DNA of 64,000 nucleotides from NCBI GenBank assembly GCA_035651815.1, contig DASRFB010000103.1, positions 21,312 to 85,311 on the forward strand, written 5' to 3'. The notes below the pieces were generated by a model. The model was not told the origin of the DNA and did no database searches. It saw only the letters and a program-made list of their open reading frames with translations. A program made the translations under genes and the position numbers. The DNA comes from VBDM01 sp035651815 (GTDB lineage Bacteria > Pseudomonadota > Gammaproteobacteria > Burkholderiales > SG8-39). Positions 26,092 to 33,146 of the stretch are shown here, piece by piece (position 1 is the stretch's first letter; each line of letters starts with the position of its first letter).

Positions 26092-26675
26092 CAAGATGCG
26101 CCGCCATCGCCGCGTGCCTCGCGCTCGCCGGCTGCGCCGGGGGCGCGGCCACGACCCGCTATTACACGCTGAGCCCCGAGACGCCGCCCGCGACGGGAGC
26201 GCCGGCGGGCACGAGCGTGCGCACGGCCTCGGTATGGCAGGTGGCGATCCCCGAGATGGTCGACCGCCGCGCGCTGGTCGTGCGCACCTCGCCCAACCGG
26301 GTCGAGATCTCGGACCTGCATCAGTGGGCCGAGCCGCTGCGCTTCGGGATCGCGCGCACGCTCGCCGCCGACATCGCGGCGCGGCTCGGCCCCGGCTGGG
26401 CCGTCGTCGCGGGGCAGCCGCTCGGCGCCTCGCCCGAGGTGCGCGTGTTCGTCGACGTGCAGCGCTTCGAGGCCGTCGCCGGGCGCGGCGTGGCGGTCGA
26501 GGCGCTCTGGAGCGTCCGTCCGGCGCAGGGCGCGCGCCGCGAGGGTCGCTCGAGCGCCGAGGAGCCCGCGCCCGCCGACCCCGCCGGCATCGCGCAAGCG
26601 TACAGCCGCGCGCTCGCGCGCGTCGCGCGCGACATCGCGGGCGCGATCGTCCCTCCGGGCCAAGGCACGCCCTGA
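26088..26675 (+). CDS. pqiC: PqiC-like outer-membrane lipoprotein
   Basis: A 195-residue lipoprotein with a lipobox LAGC at residues 13-16 and the ABC-transport auxiliary domain (YYTLSPETPP, then PEMVDRRALVVRTSPNRVE). PqiC anchors the PqiB needle at the outer membrane. The ATG overlaps the PqiB stop as ATGA. It is the last gene of a four-gene pqi-type operon beginning at 23131. Confidence 0.9.
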   Translation: MTRCAAIAACLALAGCAGGAATTRYYTLSPETPPATGAPAGTSVRTASVWQVAIPEMVDRRALVVRTSPNRVEISDLHQWAEPLRFGIARTLAADIAARLGPGWAVVAGQPLGASPEVRVFVDVQRFEAVAGRGVAVEALWSVRPAQGARREGRSSAEEPAPADPAGIAQAYSRALARVARDIAGAIVPPGQGTP

Positions 26676-26722
26676 ACTTCCGCGGGGCGCCCGTTTCCAA
26701 CCCCAAACGATTGGAGACGACC

Positions 26723-27016
26723 ATGCCCGGTCCCGCCTGCCAGCACATCAAGGACATCGTCGAGGTCGTGCGCCCGAAGGCGCGCCAGTGCGAGGAGTGC
26801 GCGAAGACGGGATCGCGCTGGGTGCAGCTGCGCACCTGCCAGACGTGCGGCGCGACGCTGTGCTGCGACTCCTCGCCCAACCGCCACGCGAGCCGCCACG
26901 CGCGCGCGAGCGGGCATCCCGTCATCGCCTCGGCGGAGCCGGGCGACCGCTGGCTCTACTGCTTCGCCGACGACGCCTACGGCGAGTACGACCCGTCGCT
27001 GCAGAGCACCGCGTAA
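26723..27016 (+). CDS. Small UBP-type zinc finger protein
   Basis: A 97-residue protein that is essentially one UBP-type (ZnF-UBP) domain. Candidate ligands are C6 and H8, C23-C26, C39-C42, C47 or C48, H55, H59 and H65, in the order CxH, CxxC, CxxC, C, H, H, H of eukaryotic ubiquitin-binding fingers. Bacteria lack classical ubiquitin, and bacterial stand-alone members have no established role; they may bind a protein C-terminus. The ATG at 26723 lies 47 bases after pqiC. Confidence 0.85.
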   Translation: MPGPACQHIKDIVEVVRPKARQCEECAKTGSRWVQLRTCQTCGATLCCDSSPNRHASRHARASGHPVIASAEPGDRWLYCFADDAYGEYDPSLQSTA

Positions 27017-27111
27017 TCGGTCACGAACCGTCCCGGGAAGATCGGGACGGGCGCCATGCGGACGGGATAATCCCCGAACCCGGACCGGGTGCGTCCTTCA
27101 GGGAGGGGTCC

Positions 27112-28005
27112 ATGACTCGGAATCTTCGCGCGCTGCTGTGCGTGCTCGCGGCCGCGCTTCCCGCCGCCGCGCGCGGCCAGGATCCGCAGGAGGAGATCCG
27201 CTCGGCCCTCGAGGCCGCGCAGAAGGCCCAGGTCGCGGGACCGTCGGAGGTGAAGCTCCTCGACCAGGCGGTGCTGAAGCTCCCCGCGGGCCACGTCTAC
27301 TTCCCGGCGGCGGAAGCGGGCCGGTTGCTGCAGGCGATGGGCAACCGCACGGGCGACGACCTGCTCGGCGTCATCTTCCCGGACCGGTTCAACTGGTTCA
27401 TCGTCATGCGGCAGGTGAAGTCGGGCTACGTCAAGGACGACGACGCCCGGGACTGGAACGCGGACGACCTGCTGCAGAGCCTGAAGAAGGGCACCGAGGC
27501 GTCGAACCAGGACCGGCGCGCGCGCCACATCCCCGAGATCGAGGTCCTCGGCTGGGTCGAGCCGCCGGCGTACGACGCGGGCACGCACCGCCTCGTCTGG
27601 TCGGCGCAGTCGCGCGAGGTCGGCGAGCCCGACGGCGCCGAGCGCGGCGTCAACTACAACACCTACGCGCTCGGCCGCGACGGCTACATCAGCATGAACC
27701 TCGTCACCGGGATGAACTCGATCGAGGCGCAGAAACCGGTCGCTCGGCGGATGCTGGCCGCGCTCGAGTACAACCCGGGCAAACGCTACGCGGATTTCGA
27801 TTCGTCCACCGACCGCGTCGCCGAGTTCGGGCTGCTCGCTCTGATCGGCGGCGTCGCGGCCAAGAAGCTCGGCCTGTTCGCCCTCGTCGCCGCGTTCGCG
27901 GCGAAGTTCGCCAAGGTCATCGGCGTCGCAGTGCTCGGGCTGGCCGCGCTCGCCGCGAAGCGGCTCCGGCGCAGGCCTCAGGCTGGAGTCCCGCCGCAGG
28001 CCTGA
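27112..28005 (+). CDS. DUF2167-family membrane protein
   Basis: A 297-residue exported membrane protein with a signal peptide (residues 1-22). DUF2167 elements include EVKLLDQAVLKLPAGHVYFP, WNADDLLQSLKKG and the LVWSAQSREV region. A hydrophobic stretch with one or two membrane segments lies at about 245-285 and ends in a basic tail. GGGAGGGG precedes the ATG. The family is widespread in proteobacteria, with no established function. Confidence 0.85.
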   Translation: MTRNLRALLCVLAAALPAAARGQDPQEEIRSALEAAQKAQVAGPSEVKLLDQAVLKLPAGHVYFPAAEAGRLLQAMGNRTGDDLLGVIFPDRFNWFIVMRQVKSGYVKDDDARDWNADDLLQSLKKGTEASNQDRRARHIPEIEVLGWVEPPAYDAGTHRLVWSAQSREVGEPDGAERGVNYNTYALGRDGYISMNLVTGMNSIEAQKPVARRMLAALEYNPGKRYADFDSSTDRVAEFGLLALIGGVAAKKLGLFALVAAFAAKFAKVIGVAVLGLAALAAKRLRRRPQAGVPPQA

Positions 28006-28052
28006 TCGGAAAAGCGGGTCCTTCGCCGCGCTCGGGACGACCGCTCCGCCGG

Positions 28053-29033
28053 TCAGCTCTGCTTCGGGATCTTCTTCAGCTCGACCACGCGCGTCCAGCG
28101 GGCGATGTCGCGCTCGACCAGCGCACGCATCTCCTCGGGGCTCGACGTCGTCGGCACGCCCGAGAGGTCGGCGAGCTTGCGCCGCACGTCGGGCAGCGCG
28201 ACGACGGCGCGGATCTCGGCGTTCAGCCGCTCGACCACCGGGCGCGGCGTTCCCGCCGGGCCGACGAATCCCAGCCACGAGGTCATCTCGACGCCGGGCA
28301 GGGTCTCGGAGATCGTCGGCAGGTCGGGCAGCGACGGATGGCGCGTCGCCGACGAGATGGCGAGCGGACGCAGCTTGCCCGAGCGCACGCTGCCGAACGC
28401 GGCGGTCGCGGTCTCGATCGCCGCGTCGACGCGGCCGGCGAGCACGTCGGTGAGGCCGAGCGCGCTGCCCTTGTAGGGAACGCCGACGATGTTGGTGCCG
28501 GCCTCGATGTTGATCCACTCGCCGAGCAGGTGCACCAGCGTCCCCGTGGTCATCGCGTAGGTGAGCTTGCCGGGCGCGGCGCGCGCGCGCGCGATGAGAT
28601 CCGGGAACGAGCGTATCGGCGAGGCGGCCGACACGGACACGACCATCGGATACGCGACGACCGTGCCGATCATGGCGAAGTCCCTGACCGGATCGTAGGG
28701 GAGCGACGAGCGCATCGCCGCGTTCGCCGCGTGCGCGCCCGAGATCAGCGCCAGCGTGTGCCCGTCGGGCAGCGCCTTGGCGACCGCGTCGGCGGCGACC
28801 AGCCCCGCGGCGCCGAGCTTCTGCTCGACGACGACCGGCTGTCCCAGGCGCTCCGAGAAGTGCTGCGCCATCAGCCTCGCGACGAGGTCGCTGCCCGAGC
28901 CCGGGGGCGATCCCACGTAGAGCCTTATCGTGCGCGTCGGATACGGCGCCCCGGCCGGTGCGGGTTGCGCCGCCGCGCCCTGCGCGACGACGAGCGCCGC
29001 CGCGGCGAGGACTTTCAATGTCGAAAACGCCAT
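28053..29033 (-). CDS. Bug/TctC-family receptor
   Basis: A 326-residue periplasmic receptor with a signal peptide ending AAAQPAPAG. Family motifs include YPTRTIRLYVGSPPGSGSD, VVEQKLGAAGLVAADAVAK and VPYKGSALGLTDVLAG. It is the second of two Bug genes in tandem; the upstream one ends 14 bases away. The pair is divergent from a class II aldolase-like gene, so a carboxylate or sugar-acid ligand is plausible. Confidence 0.9.
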   Translation of the reverse strand: MAFSTLKVLAAAALVVAQGAAAQPAPAGAPYPTRTIRLYVGSPPGSGSDLVARLMAQHFSERLGQPVVVEQKLGAAGLVAADAVAKALPDGHTLALISGAHAANAAMRSSLPYDPVRDFAMIGTVVAYPMVVSVSAASPIRSFPDLIARARAAPGKLTYAMTTGTLVHLLGEWINIEAGTNIVGVPYKGSALGLTDVLAGRVDAAIETATAAFGSVRSGKLRPLAISSATRHPSLPDLPTISETLPGVEMTSWLGFVGPAGTPRPVVERLNAEIRAVVALPDVRRKLADLSGVPTTSSPEEMRALVERDIARWTRVVELKKIPKQS

Positions 29034-29047
29034 GCCCGCTCCTCCGT

Positions 29048-30016
29048 CTATTCGATCCTGATCTTCTGCTCGCGGATCACGCGGCCCCAGCGCCCGGTCT
29101 CCACGCGGATCCAGCGCCCGAGCTCGGCCGGCGTGCTGGCGACGGTCTCGAGGCCCTGGGCCGCGAAGCGCGCGCGCAGGTCCGGGTCGGCGAGCGCCTG
29201 CACGGCGTCGTCGTGGATGCGCTCGACGATCGCCGCCGGCGTCTTCGCCGGCGCGAGCAGCCCGACCCAGGCCTCGGCGACGTAGCCCGGCCAGGCTTCG
29301 TTCATCGTCGGCACGCCGGGCAGCGCGGGCGTCGGCTGCTCCGAGGTCACCGCGAGCGCGCGCAGGCGTCCCGCCTTGAGATGCGAGCCGACGCTCGGCA
29401 CCGTCGCGAACATCGCGTCGACCTCTCCGGAGACGAGGTCGGTGAGCGCGGGCGCCGCGCCCTTGTAAGGCACGACGGTGAAGTCGATCCCCGCGGCGAG
29501 CTTGAAGTACTCGGCGAGCAGCCGCGCGGGCGAGCCGGGGCCGACCGCGGCGAAGTTGATCGCGCCGGGGCGCGCGCGGGCGAGCGCCGCGAGCTCGCGC
29601 GCGCTCTTCGCCGCGACGCGCGGATGCACCACCAGGACGAGCGGCCCGCGCACCAGCAGCGACACCGGCGCGAAGTCGGCGATGCCGTCGTAGTCGAGGT
29701 TGCGGAAGAGGTGCGGGTTCGAGGCGTGCGCGTCGAACACCGCGATGAGCGTGTAGCCGTCGGCGGGCGCCTTGGCGACCGACGCGGTCGCGATCGTGCC
29801 GCCCGCGCCCGGCCGGTTCTCGATCACGATCGGCTGGCCGAGGCGCGCGCCCAGGCCGGGCGCGAGCAGGCGCGCGCTGATGTCCGAGAGGCCGCCGGGC
29901 GCGTTCGGGACCACCATCTTGATCGGGTGCGCGGGCCAGGCCTGGGCCCGCGCGAGCGCGGCGGCGAGCACGAGCGGCGCGGCGGCGAGCCAGCGCCTGT
30001 TGATCGGGATCGGCAT
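29048..30016 (-). CDS. Bug/TctC-family receptor
   Basis: A 322-residue periplasmic receptor. I chose the ATG at 30016 (MPIPINRRWLAAA), which gives a signal peptide of about 24 residues. A further upstream in-frame TTG would run into the divergent aldolase gene. Motifs are WPAHPIKMVVPNAPGGLSD, VIENRPGAGGTIATASVAK and VPYKGAAPALTDLVSG. It is tandem with the receptor at 28053-29033 and divergent, by 23 bases, from the class II aldolase-like gene. Confidence 0.9.
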   Translation of the reverse strand: MPIPINRRWLAAAPLVLAAALARAQAWPAHPIKMVVPNAPGGLSDISARLLAPGLGARLGQPIVIENRPGAGGTIATASVAKAPADGYTLIAVFDAHASNPHLFRNLDYDGIADFAPVSLLVRGPLVLVVHPRVAAKSARELAALARARPGAINFAAVGPGSPARLLAEYFKLAAGIDFTVVPYKGAAPALTDLVSGEVDAMFATVPSVGSHLKAGRLRALAVTSEQPTPALPGVPTMNEAWPGYVAEAWVGLLAPAKTPAAIVERIHDDAVQALADPDLRARFAAQGLETVASTPAELGRWIRVETGRWGRVIREQKIRIE

Positions 30017-30039
30017 CGGGGTGCTAGCATAGAGCGGCA

Positions 30040-30822
30040 ATGACGGCCGACGCAATTCCCCTGGAGAAAAACAGGCCCGTGCGCGAGCGCGTGAGCGAGG
30101 CCGAGTGGCGGCTGCGCTGCGAGCTCGCCGCCGCGCACCGCCTGGTCGCGCACTTCGTGTTCGTCGATCTGACCTACAACCACATCTCGGCGCGCGTGCC
30201 GGGCGAGCCGCGGCACTTTCTGGTGAAGGCCGACAACGTGTTCATGGAGCAGGTGACCGCGTCCAACCTGGTGAAGTACGACGTCGACGGCCGGCAGGTC
30301 GTGGAGTCGGCCTGGAAGGCGAGCCCCGCCGCGTACAACCTGCACGCGGCGGTGCTCAAGGCGCGGCCCGACGTCATGGCGGCGGTGCACACGCACTCGC
30401 CCGCGAACCTCGCCGTCTCGGCGCAGCGTCGCGGCCTGCTGCCGATCACGCAGCAGGCGATGCGCTTCTACGGCCGCATCGCGTACTACCCGAACGAGGT
30501 CGACGACACGACGCCCGAGGGCACGGCGGCGCTCGCGCGCGCGCTCGGCGACCGGTGGACGATGATCCTCGAAAACCACGGCGCGCTCGTGTGCGGGTCC
30601 TCGCTCGCCGAGGCGTACATCTACCATCACTTCTTCGAGCTCGCGTGCCGCGCCCAGGTCGGCGCGCTCGCCGGCGGCGTGGAATTGATCACGCCCGCGC
30701 CCGAGGTCTGCGAGGAGCGGGCGAAGAAGTTCGGCCGCATCGGCCAGTACGACTCGTCGAGCCGCGACTGGGTCGCCGGCATGGCGCTCGTGCGCAGGCT
30801 CTATCCCGACTTCGACACCTGA
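30040..30822 (+). CDS. Class II aldolase/adducin-family protein
   Basis: A 260-residue protein of the class II aldolase fold. Metal ligands are probably H117 and H119 in HTHSPAN and H180 in ENHGALVCG. The catalytic Glu found four residues before the conserved His of the aldolases (E73 of fuculose-phosphate aldolase) is not present; Ala98 occupies the corresponding place before H102. That suggests an adducin-like member or a changed reaction, such as decarboxylation or hydrolysis. It is divergent from two Bug receptors and may metabolise their ligand. Confidence 0.85.
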   Translation: MTADAIPLEKNRPVRERVSEAEWRLRCELAAAHRLVAHFVFVDLTYNHISARVPGEPRHFLVKADNVFMEQVTASNLVKYDVDGRQVVESAWKASPAAYNLHAAVLKARPDVMAAVHTHSPANLAVSAQRRGLLPITQQAMRFYGRIAYYPNEVDDTTPEGTAALARALGDRWTMILENHGALVCGSSLAEAYIYHHFFELACRAQVGALAGGVELITPAPEVCEERAKKFGRIGQYDSSSRDWVAGMALVRRLYPDFDT

Positions 30823-30911
30823 GTCGGTCGCCTGACAAGGCCGGGAGCGATTCCGGCCGTCCTTCCGTGAAGTAAGTCACCCGCCGCGCCTCGGCGGCGC
30901 CGCCCTCGCGC

Positions 30912-30927
30912 TGGCATCCGTCTTGCT
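30912..30927 (+). promoter_or_regulatory. Sigma-54 (-24/-12) promoter-like site
   Basis: TGGCATCCGTCTTGCT matches the sigma-54 consensus, with GG at 30913-30914 and GC at 30925-30926 separated by exactly ten bases. The expected transcription start is near 30938, about 49 bases upstream of the small exported peptide gene. No sigma-70 elements of similar quality are seen here. Confidence 0.7.
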
Positions 30928-30940
30928 CATGATCAGGCAC

Positions 30941-30985
30941 ACCGTCCCCGGGGAGGGCCGGTGCAACAGGAAACGGGGGGACGGT
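30941..30985 (+). promoter_or_regulatory. Leader hairpin that buries the ribosome binding site
   Basis: ACCGTCCCC at 30941-30949 pairs perfectly with GGGGACGGT at 30977-30985, two bases before the ATG at 30987. The 3' arm contains part of the G-rich ribosome binding site. If transcription starts near 30938, almost the whole leader is this hairpin, which could act as a translational switch or thermosensor. Confidence 0.6.
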
Positions 30986-30986
30986 A

Positions 30987-31220
30987 ATGGACAAGATCCT
31001 GATCGTGGTGGGCAGCCTGATGCTCGCGTTTTCTTCGTTCGCGGTCGAGCCGGCCAAGCCGGTGAAGATTTCGATGGCGACCGAGGCGGCGCAGCCCCAG
31101 GTGAAGGCGGCCAAGGCGGTGAAGGCGCAGAAGGCGAAGGCGGCGAAGTGGGTCGACGAGGGCGATTCGCGCCTGAACGACTACCGCCTCGAGCGCGAGA
31201 GCTGCTGCGGTCCGCAGTAA
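30987..31220 (+). CDS. Small exported Lys/Ala-rich peptide
   Basis: A 77-residue protein starting MDKILIVVGSLMLAFSSFAVE, with a signal peptide of about 19 residues. The middle is Lys/Ala/Val-rich (KAAKAVKAQKAKAAK). The C-terminal part is charged and ends ESCCGPQ with a vicinal Cys pair. I know no family. It is first in a putative operon with a PilH-like response regulator, behind a sigma-54-like promoter and an SD-burying hairpin. The good start, leader and export signal support it as a real gene. Confidence 0.65.
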   Translation: MDKILIVVGSLMLAFSSFAVEPAKPVKISMATEAAQPQVKAAKAVKAQKAKAAKWVDEGDSRLNDYRLERESCCGPQ

Positions 31221-31237
31221 GGAATCGACAACGGCTG

Positions 31238-31281
31238 AAGCGATTCGGTCCGGGGCGGGAGGGTCCCGGCCCGAGTCGCTT
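31238..31281 (+). other. Intercistronic 17-bp hairpin
   Basis: Arms 31238-31254 and 31265-31281 form a 17-bp stem with one G-U wobble and one mismatch. No U-run follows, so it is not an ordinary terminator. It may stabilise or process the mRNA between the small peptide and the response regulator, or attenuate readthrough. Confidence 0.6.
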
Positions 31282-31306
31282 CCGCGATGACCCAGGGAGC
31301 AAGAAG

Positions 31307-31693
31307 ATGCCAGCGAAGAAAATCCTGATCGTGGACGACTCGGCCACCGATCGCCAGTTCTACGTCGACGCGCTGAGCCGCGCCGGCTACGACGTCGTCA
31401 CCGCGCAGAACGGCGAGGAAGGCGTGTACAAGTCGCGCATCGAGCAGCCCGACCTCGTCCTCATGGACATCGTCATGCCGGGCATGGACGGCTACAAGGC
31501 GACGCGCACCATCGTGCGCGACGAAGCGACCAAGCACATCCCGGTGATCATCTGCACCAGCCGCAACCAGGAGACCGACCGCCTCTGGGGCATGCGCCAG
31601 GGCGCGCGCGACTTCCTGATGAAGCCGATCCGCGAGAAGGAGCTGGTCGCGAAAGTGGCGGCGGCGACGCAGCCGGCGTCCAAGGTCGCGTAG
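31307..31693 (+). CDS. PilH/PilG-like single-domain response regulator
   Basis: A 128-residue stand-alone receiver domain. D10 and D11 bind the metal, D54 is the phosphorylation site, T84 and K106 complete the active site. The stretch QETDRLWGMRQGARDFLMKP matches the PilG/PilH twitching-motility regulators better than CheY. There is no output domain, so it should act by protein contact. GGGAGCAAGAAG precedes the ATG. No other pil genes are in the window, so the partner kinase must be elsewhere. Confidence 0.85.
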   Translation: MPAKKILIVDDSATDRQFYVDALSRAGYDVVTAQNGEEGVYKSRIEQPDLVLMDIVMPGMDGYKATRTIVRDEATKHIPVIICTSRNQETDRLWGMRQGARDFLMKPIREKELVAKVAAATQPASKVA

Positions 31694-31715
31694 AGCGGCA
31701 CCGTTCGGGGAGGGG

Positions 31716-31740
31716 AGGCCCGCCTCGAGGCGGGCCTTTT
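31716..31740 (+). terminator. Intrinsic terminator after the response regulator gene
   Basis: A 9-bp perfect stem (31716-31724 with 31729-31737) with a TCGA loop runs into four T residues. It lies 23 bases after the response regulator stop and touches the end of the convergent amidase gene. Confidence 0.8.
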
Positions 31741-33146
31741 CATTTCCCGAGCCGCGCGACGTCGGGCAGCGCGATCGGGTGCTCGCGCTCGAAGGCGCGC
31801 GCGGCGCGCAGCACGAGCGCGTCGGCGTGGCGCGCGCCGACGATCTGCAGCGCGACCGGCAGTCCCGCCGCGGTGCGTCCGCACGGGATCGAGGCCGCGG
31901 GCTGCCGCGTCAGGTTGAACGGAAACGTGAACGGCGTCCAGTCGGTCCAGCGCTTCGACTGCCGCTTCGGCGGGACCTCGCGGCCGGCGTCGAAAGCCGC
32001 GATCGGCATCGTCGGCGTGACGAGCAGATCGTGGCGCTCGTGGAACTCGCCCATGCGCGCGCCGAGCGCGGCGCGGCGCACCGCCGCGTCCACGAAGTCC
32101 ACGGCCGTGTAGCGCCCGCCGAGCTTCGCGACCGCGAGCAGCCCCTTGTCCATCAGCCTGCGCTTGGCCGCGGGAACGCTGCGCACGGTCCACGCCGCGC
32201 CCGGGAACCAGTGGCGCGTGAAGAGCTCGTGCGGATCGTCGAACCCGGGGTCGCGCTCCTCGACGATCGCGCCGAGGCGCTCGAAGGTGCGGACCGCGGC
32301 GCGCGCGATGCGCGCGATCTCCGGATCGACGCGCGCGTACCCCAGGTCGGCCGAGTACGCGACGCGCAGCCCGCGCACGCCGTCCTCGAGGGTCGCGAGC
32401 CAGTCGCGCCGCTCGCGCGGCGCCGCGGCCCAGTCGCGCGCGTCGGGGAGCGCGAGCACCGAGAGCATGCGCGCGGCGTCGGCGACGCTCCTCGCGATCG
32501 GGCCCATGTGCGCGACCGTGCCGGTCGGCGACGGCGGCCAGAACGGCACGCGACCGTGGGTCGGCTTGATCCCGAACACGCCGGTGAACGCGCTCGGGAT
32601 GCGGATCGAGCCGCCGCCGTCGGTGCCGAGCGCGAGAGCGCCCATGCCGGAGGCGACCGCGGCCGCCGCGCCGCCCGACGATCCGCCCGGCGTTTTCGCC
32701 GGGTTCCAGGGATTGCGCGTGATCCCGGTGAGCGGGCTGTCGGTCACGCCCTTCCAGCCGAACTCGGGCGTCGCCGTCTTGCCGAGGAGCACCGCGCCCG
32801 CCTCGCGCAATCGTGCGACCGCGGGGGCGTCGTCGTTCCACGGGCCCTTCGGGTCGACCGTCTTCGAGCCGCGCAGCGTCGGCCAGCCGCGAGCGAGGAT
32901 CACGTCCTTCACCGAGACCGGCACGCCGTCGAGCGGGCCGAGCGGCTCGCCCCTGCGCCAGCGCGCCTCGGACTCGGCCGCCGCCGCGAGCGCGCTCTCC
33001 GCGTCGACGAGGCAGAACGCGTTCAGCACCGGGTTCAGGCGCTCGATGCGCTCGAGCGCCGCGCGCGTCGCCTCGACCGGCGAGAGCGAGCCGTCGCGGT
33101 AGCGCTCGGCGAGCTCGGCGGCGGTGAAGTCGCGGGGATCGCTCAT
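31740..33146 (-). CDS. Amidase signature-family hydrolase
   Basis: A 468-residue amidase-signature enzyme with the Ser-cisSer-Lys triad K80 (PVSVKDV), S156 (PGGSSGG) and S180 (GGGSIRIP). These enzymes hydrolyse amides to acid and ammonia; specificity is not readable. It is the last of four minus-strand genes whose starts overlap the preceding stops (35837 down to 31740), here as ATGA with the MFS gene. That organisation suggests import by the MFS protein followed by hydrolysis. Confidence 0.92.
   Translation of the reverse strand: MSDPRDFTAAELAERYRDGSLSPVEATRAALERIERLNPVLNAFCLVDAESALAAAAESEARWRRGEPLGPLDGVPVSVKDVILARGWPTLRGSKTVDPKGPWNDDAPAVARLREAGAVLLGKTATPEFGWKGVTDSPLTGITRNPWNPAKTPGGSSGGAAAAVASGMGALALGTDGGGSIRIPSAFTGVFGIKPTHGRVPFWPPSPTGTVAHMGPIARSVADAARMLSVLALPDARDWAAAPRERRDWLATLEDGVRGLRVAYSADLGYARVDPEIARIARAAVRTFERLGAIVEERDPGFDDPHELFTRHWFPGAAWTVRSVPAAKRRLMDKGLLAVAKLGGRYTAVDFVDAAVRRAALGARMGEFHERHDLLVTPTMPIAAFDAGREVPPKRQSKRWTDWTPFTFPFNLTRQPAASIPCGRTAAGLPVALQIVGARHADALVLRAARAFEREHPIALPDVARLGK

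Noticed and set aside
24253..26925. Minus-strand open frame of about 890 codons opposite the pqi-type genes
   Set aside because: It is antisense to well-supported pqi genes and its translation is Arg/Ala/Asp-rich without domains.
27029..27051. 8-bp hairpin between the UBP-finger gene and the DUF2167 gene
   Set aside because: No T-run follows, and the DUF2167 gene has its own ribosome binding site; it could be chance in high-GC sequence.
28006..28052. Possible further copy of the ATCCTGAGCGAAGCG-type repeat
   Set aside because: Only fragments such as gggtccttcgccgcgctc match; too degenerate to count as a copy.
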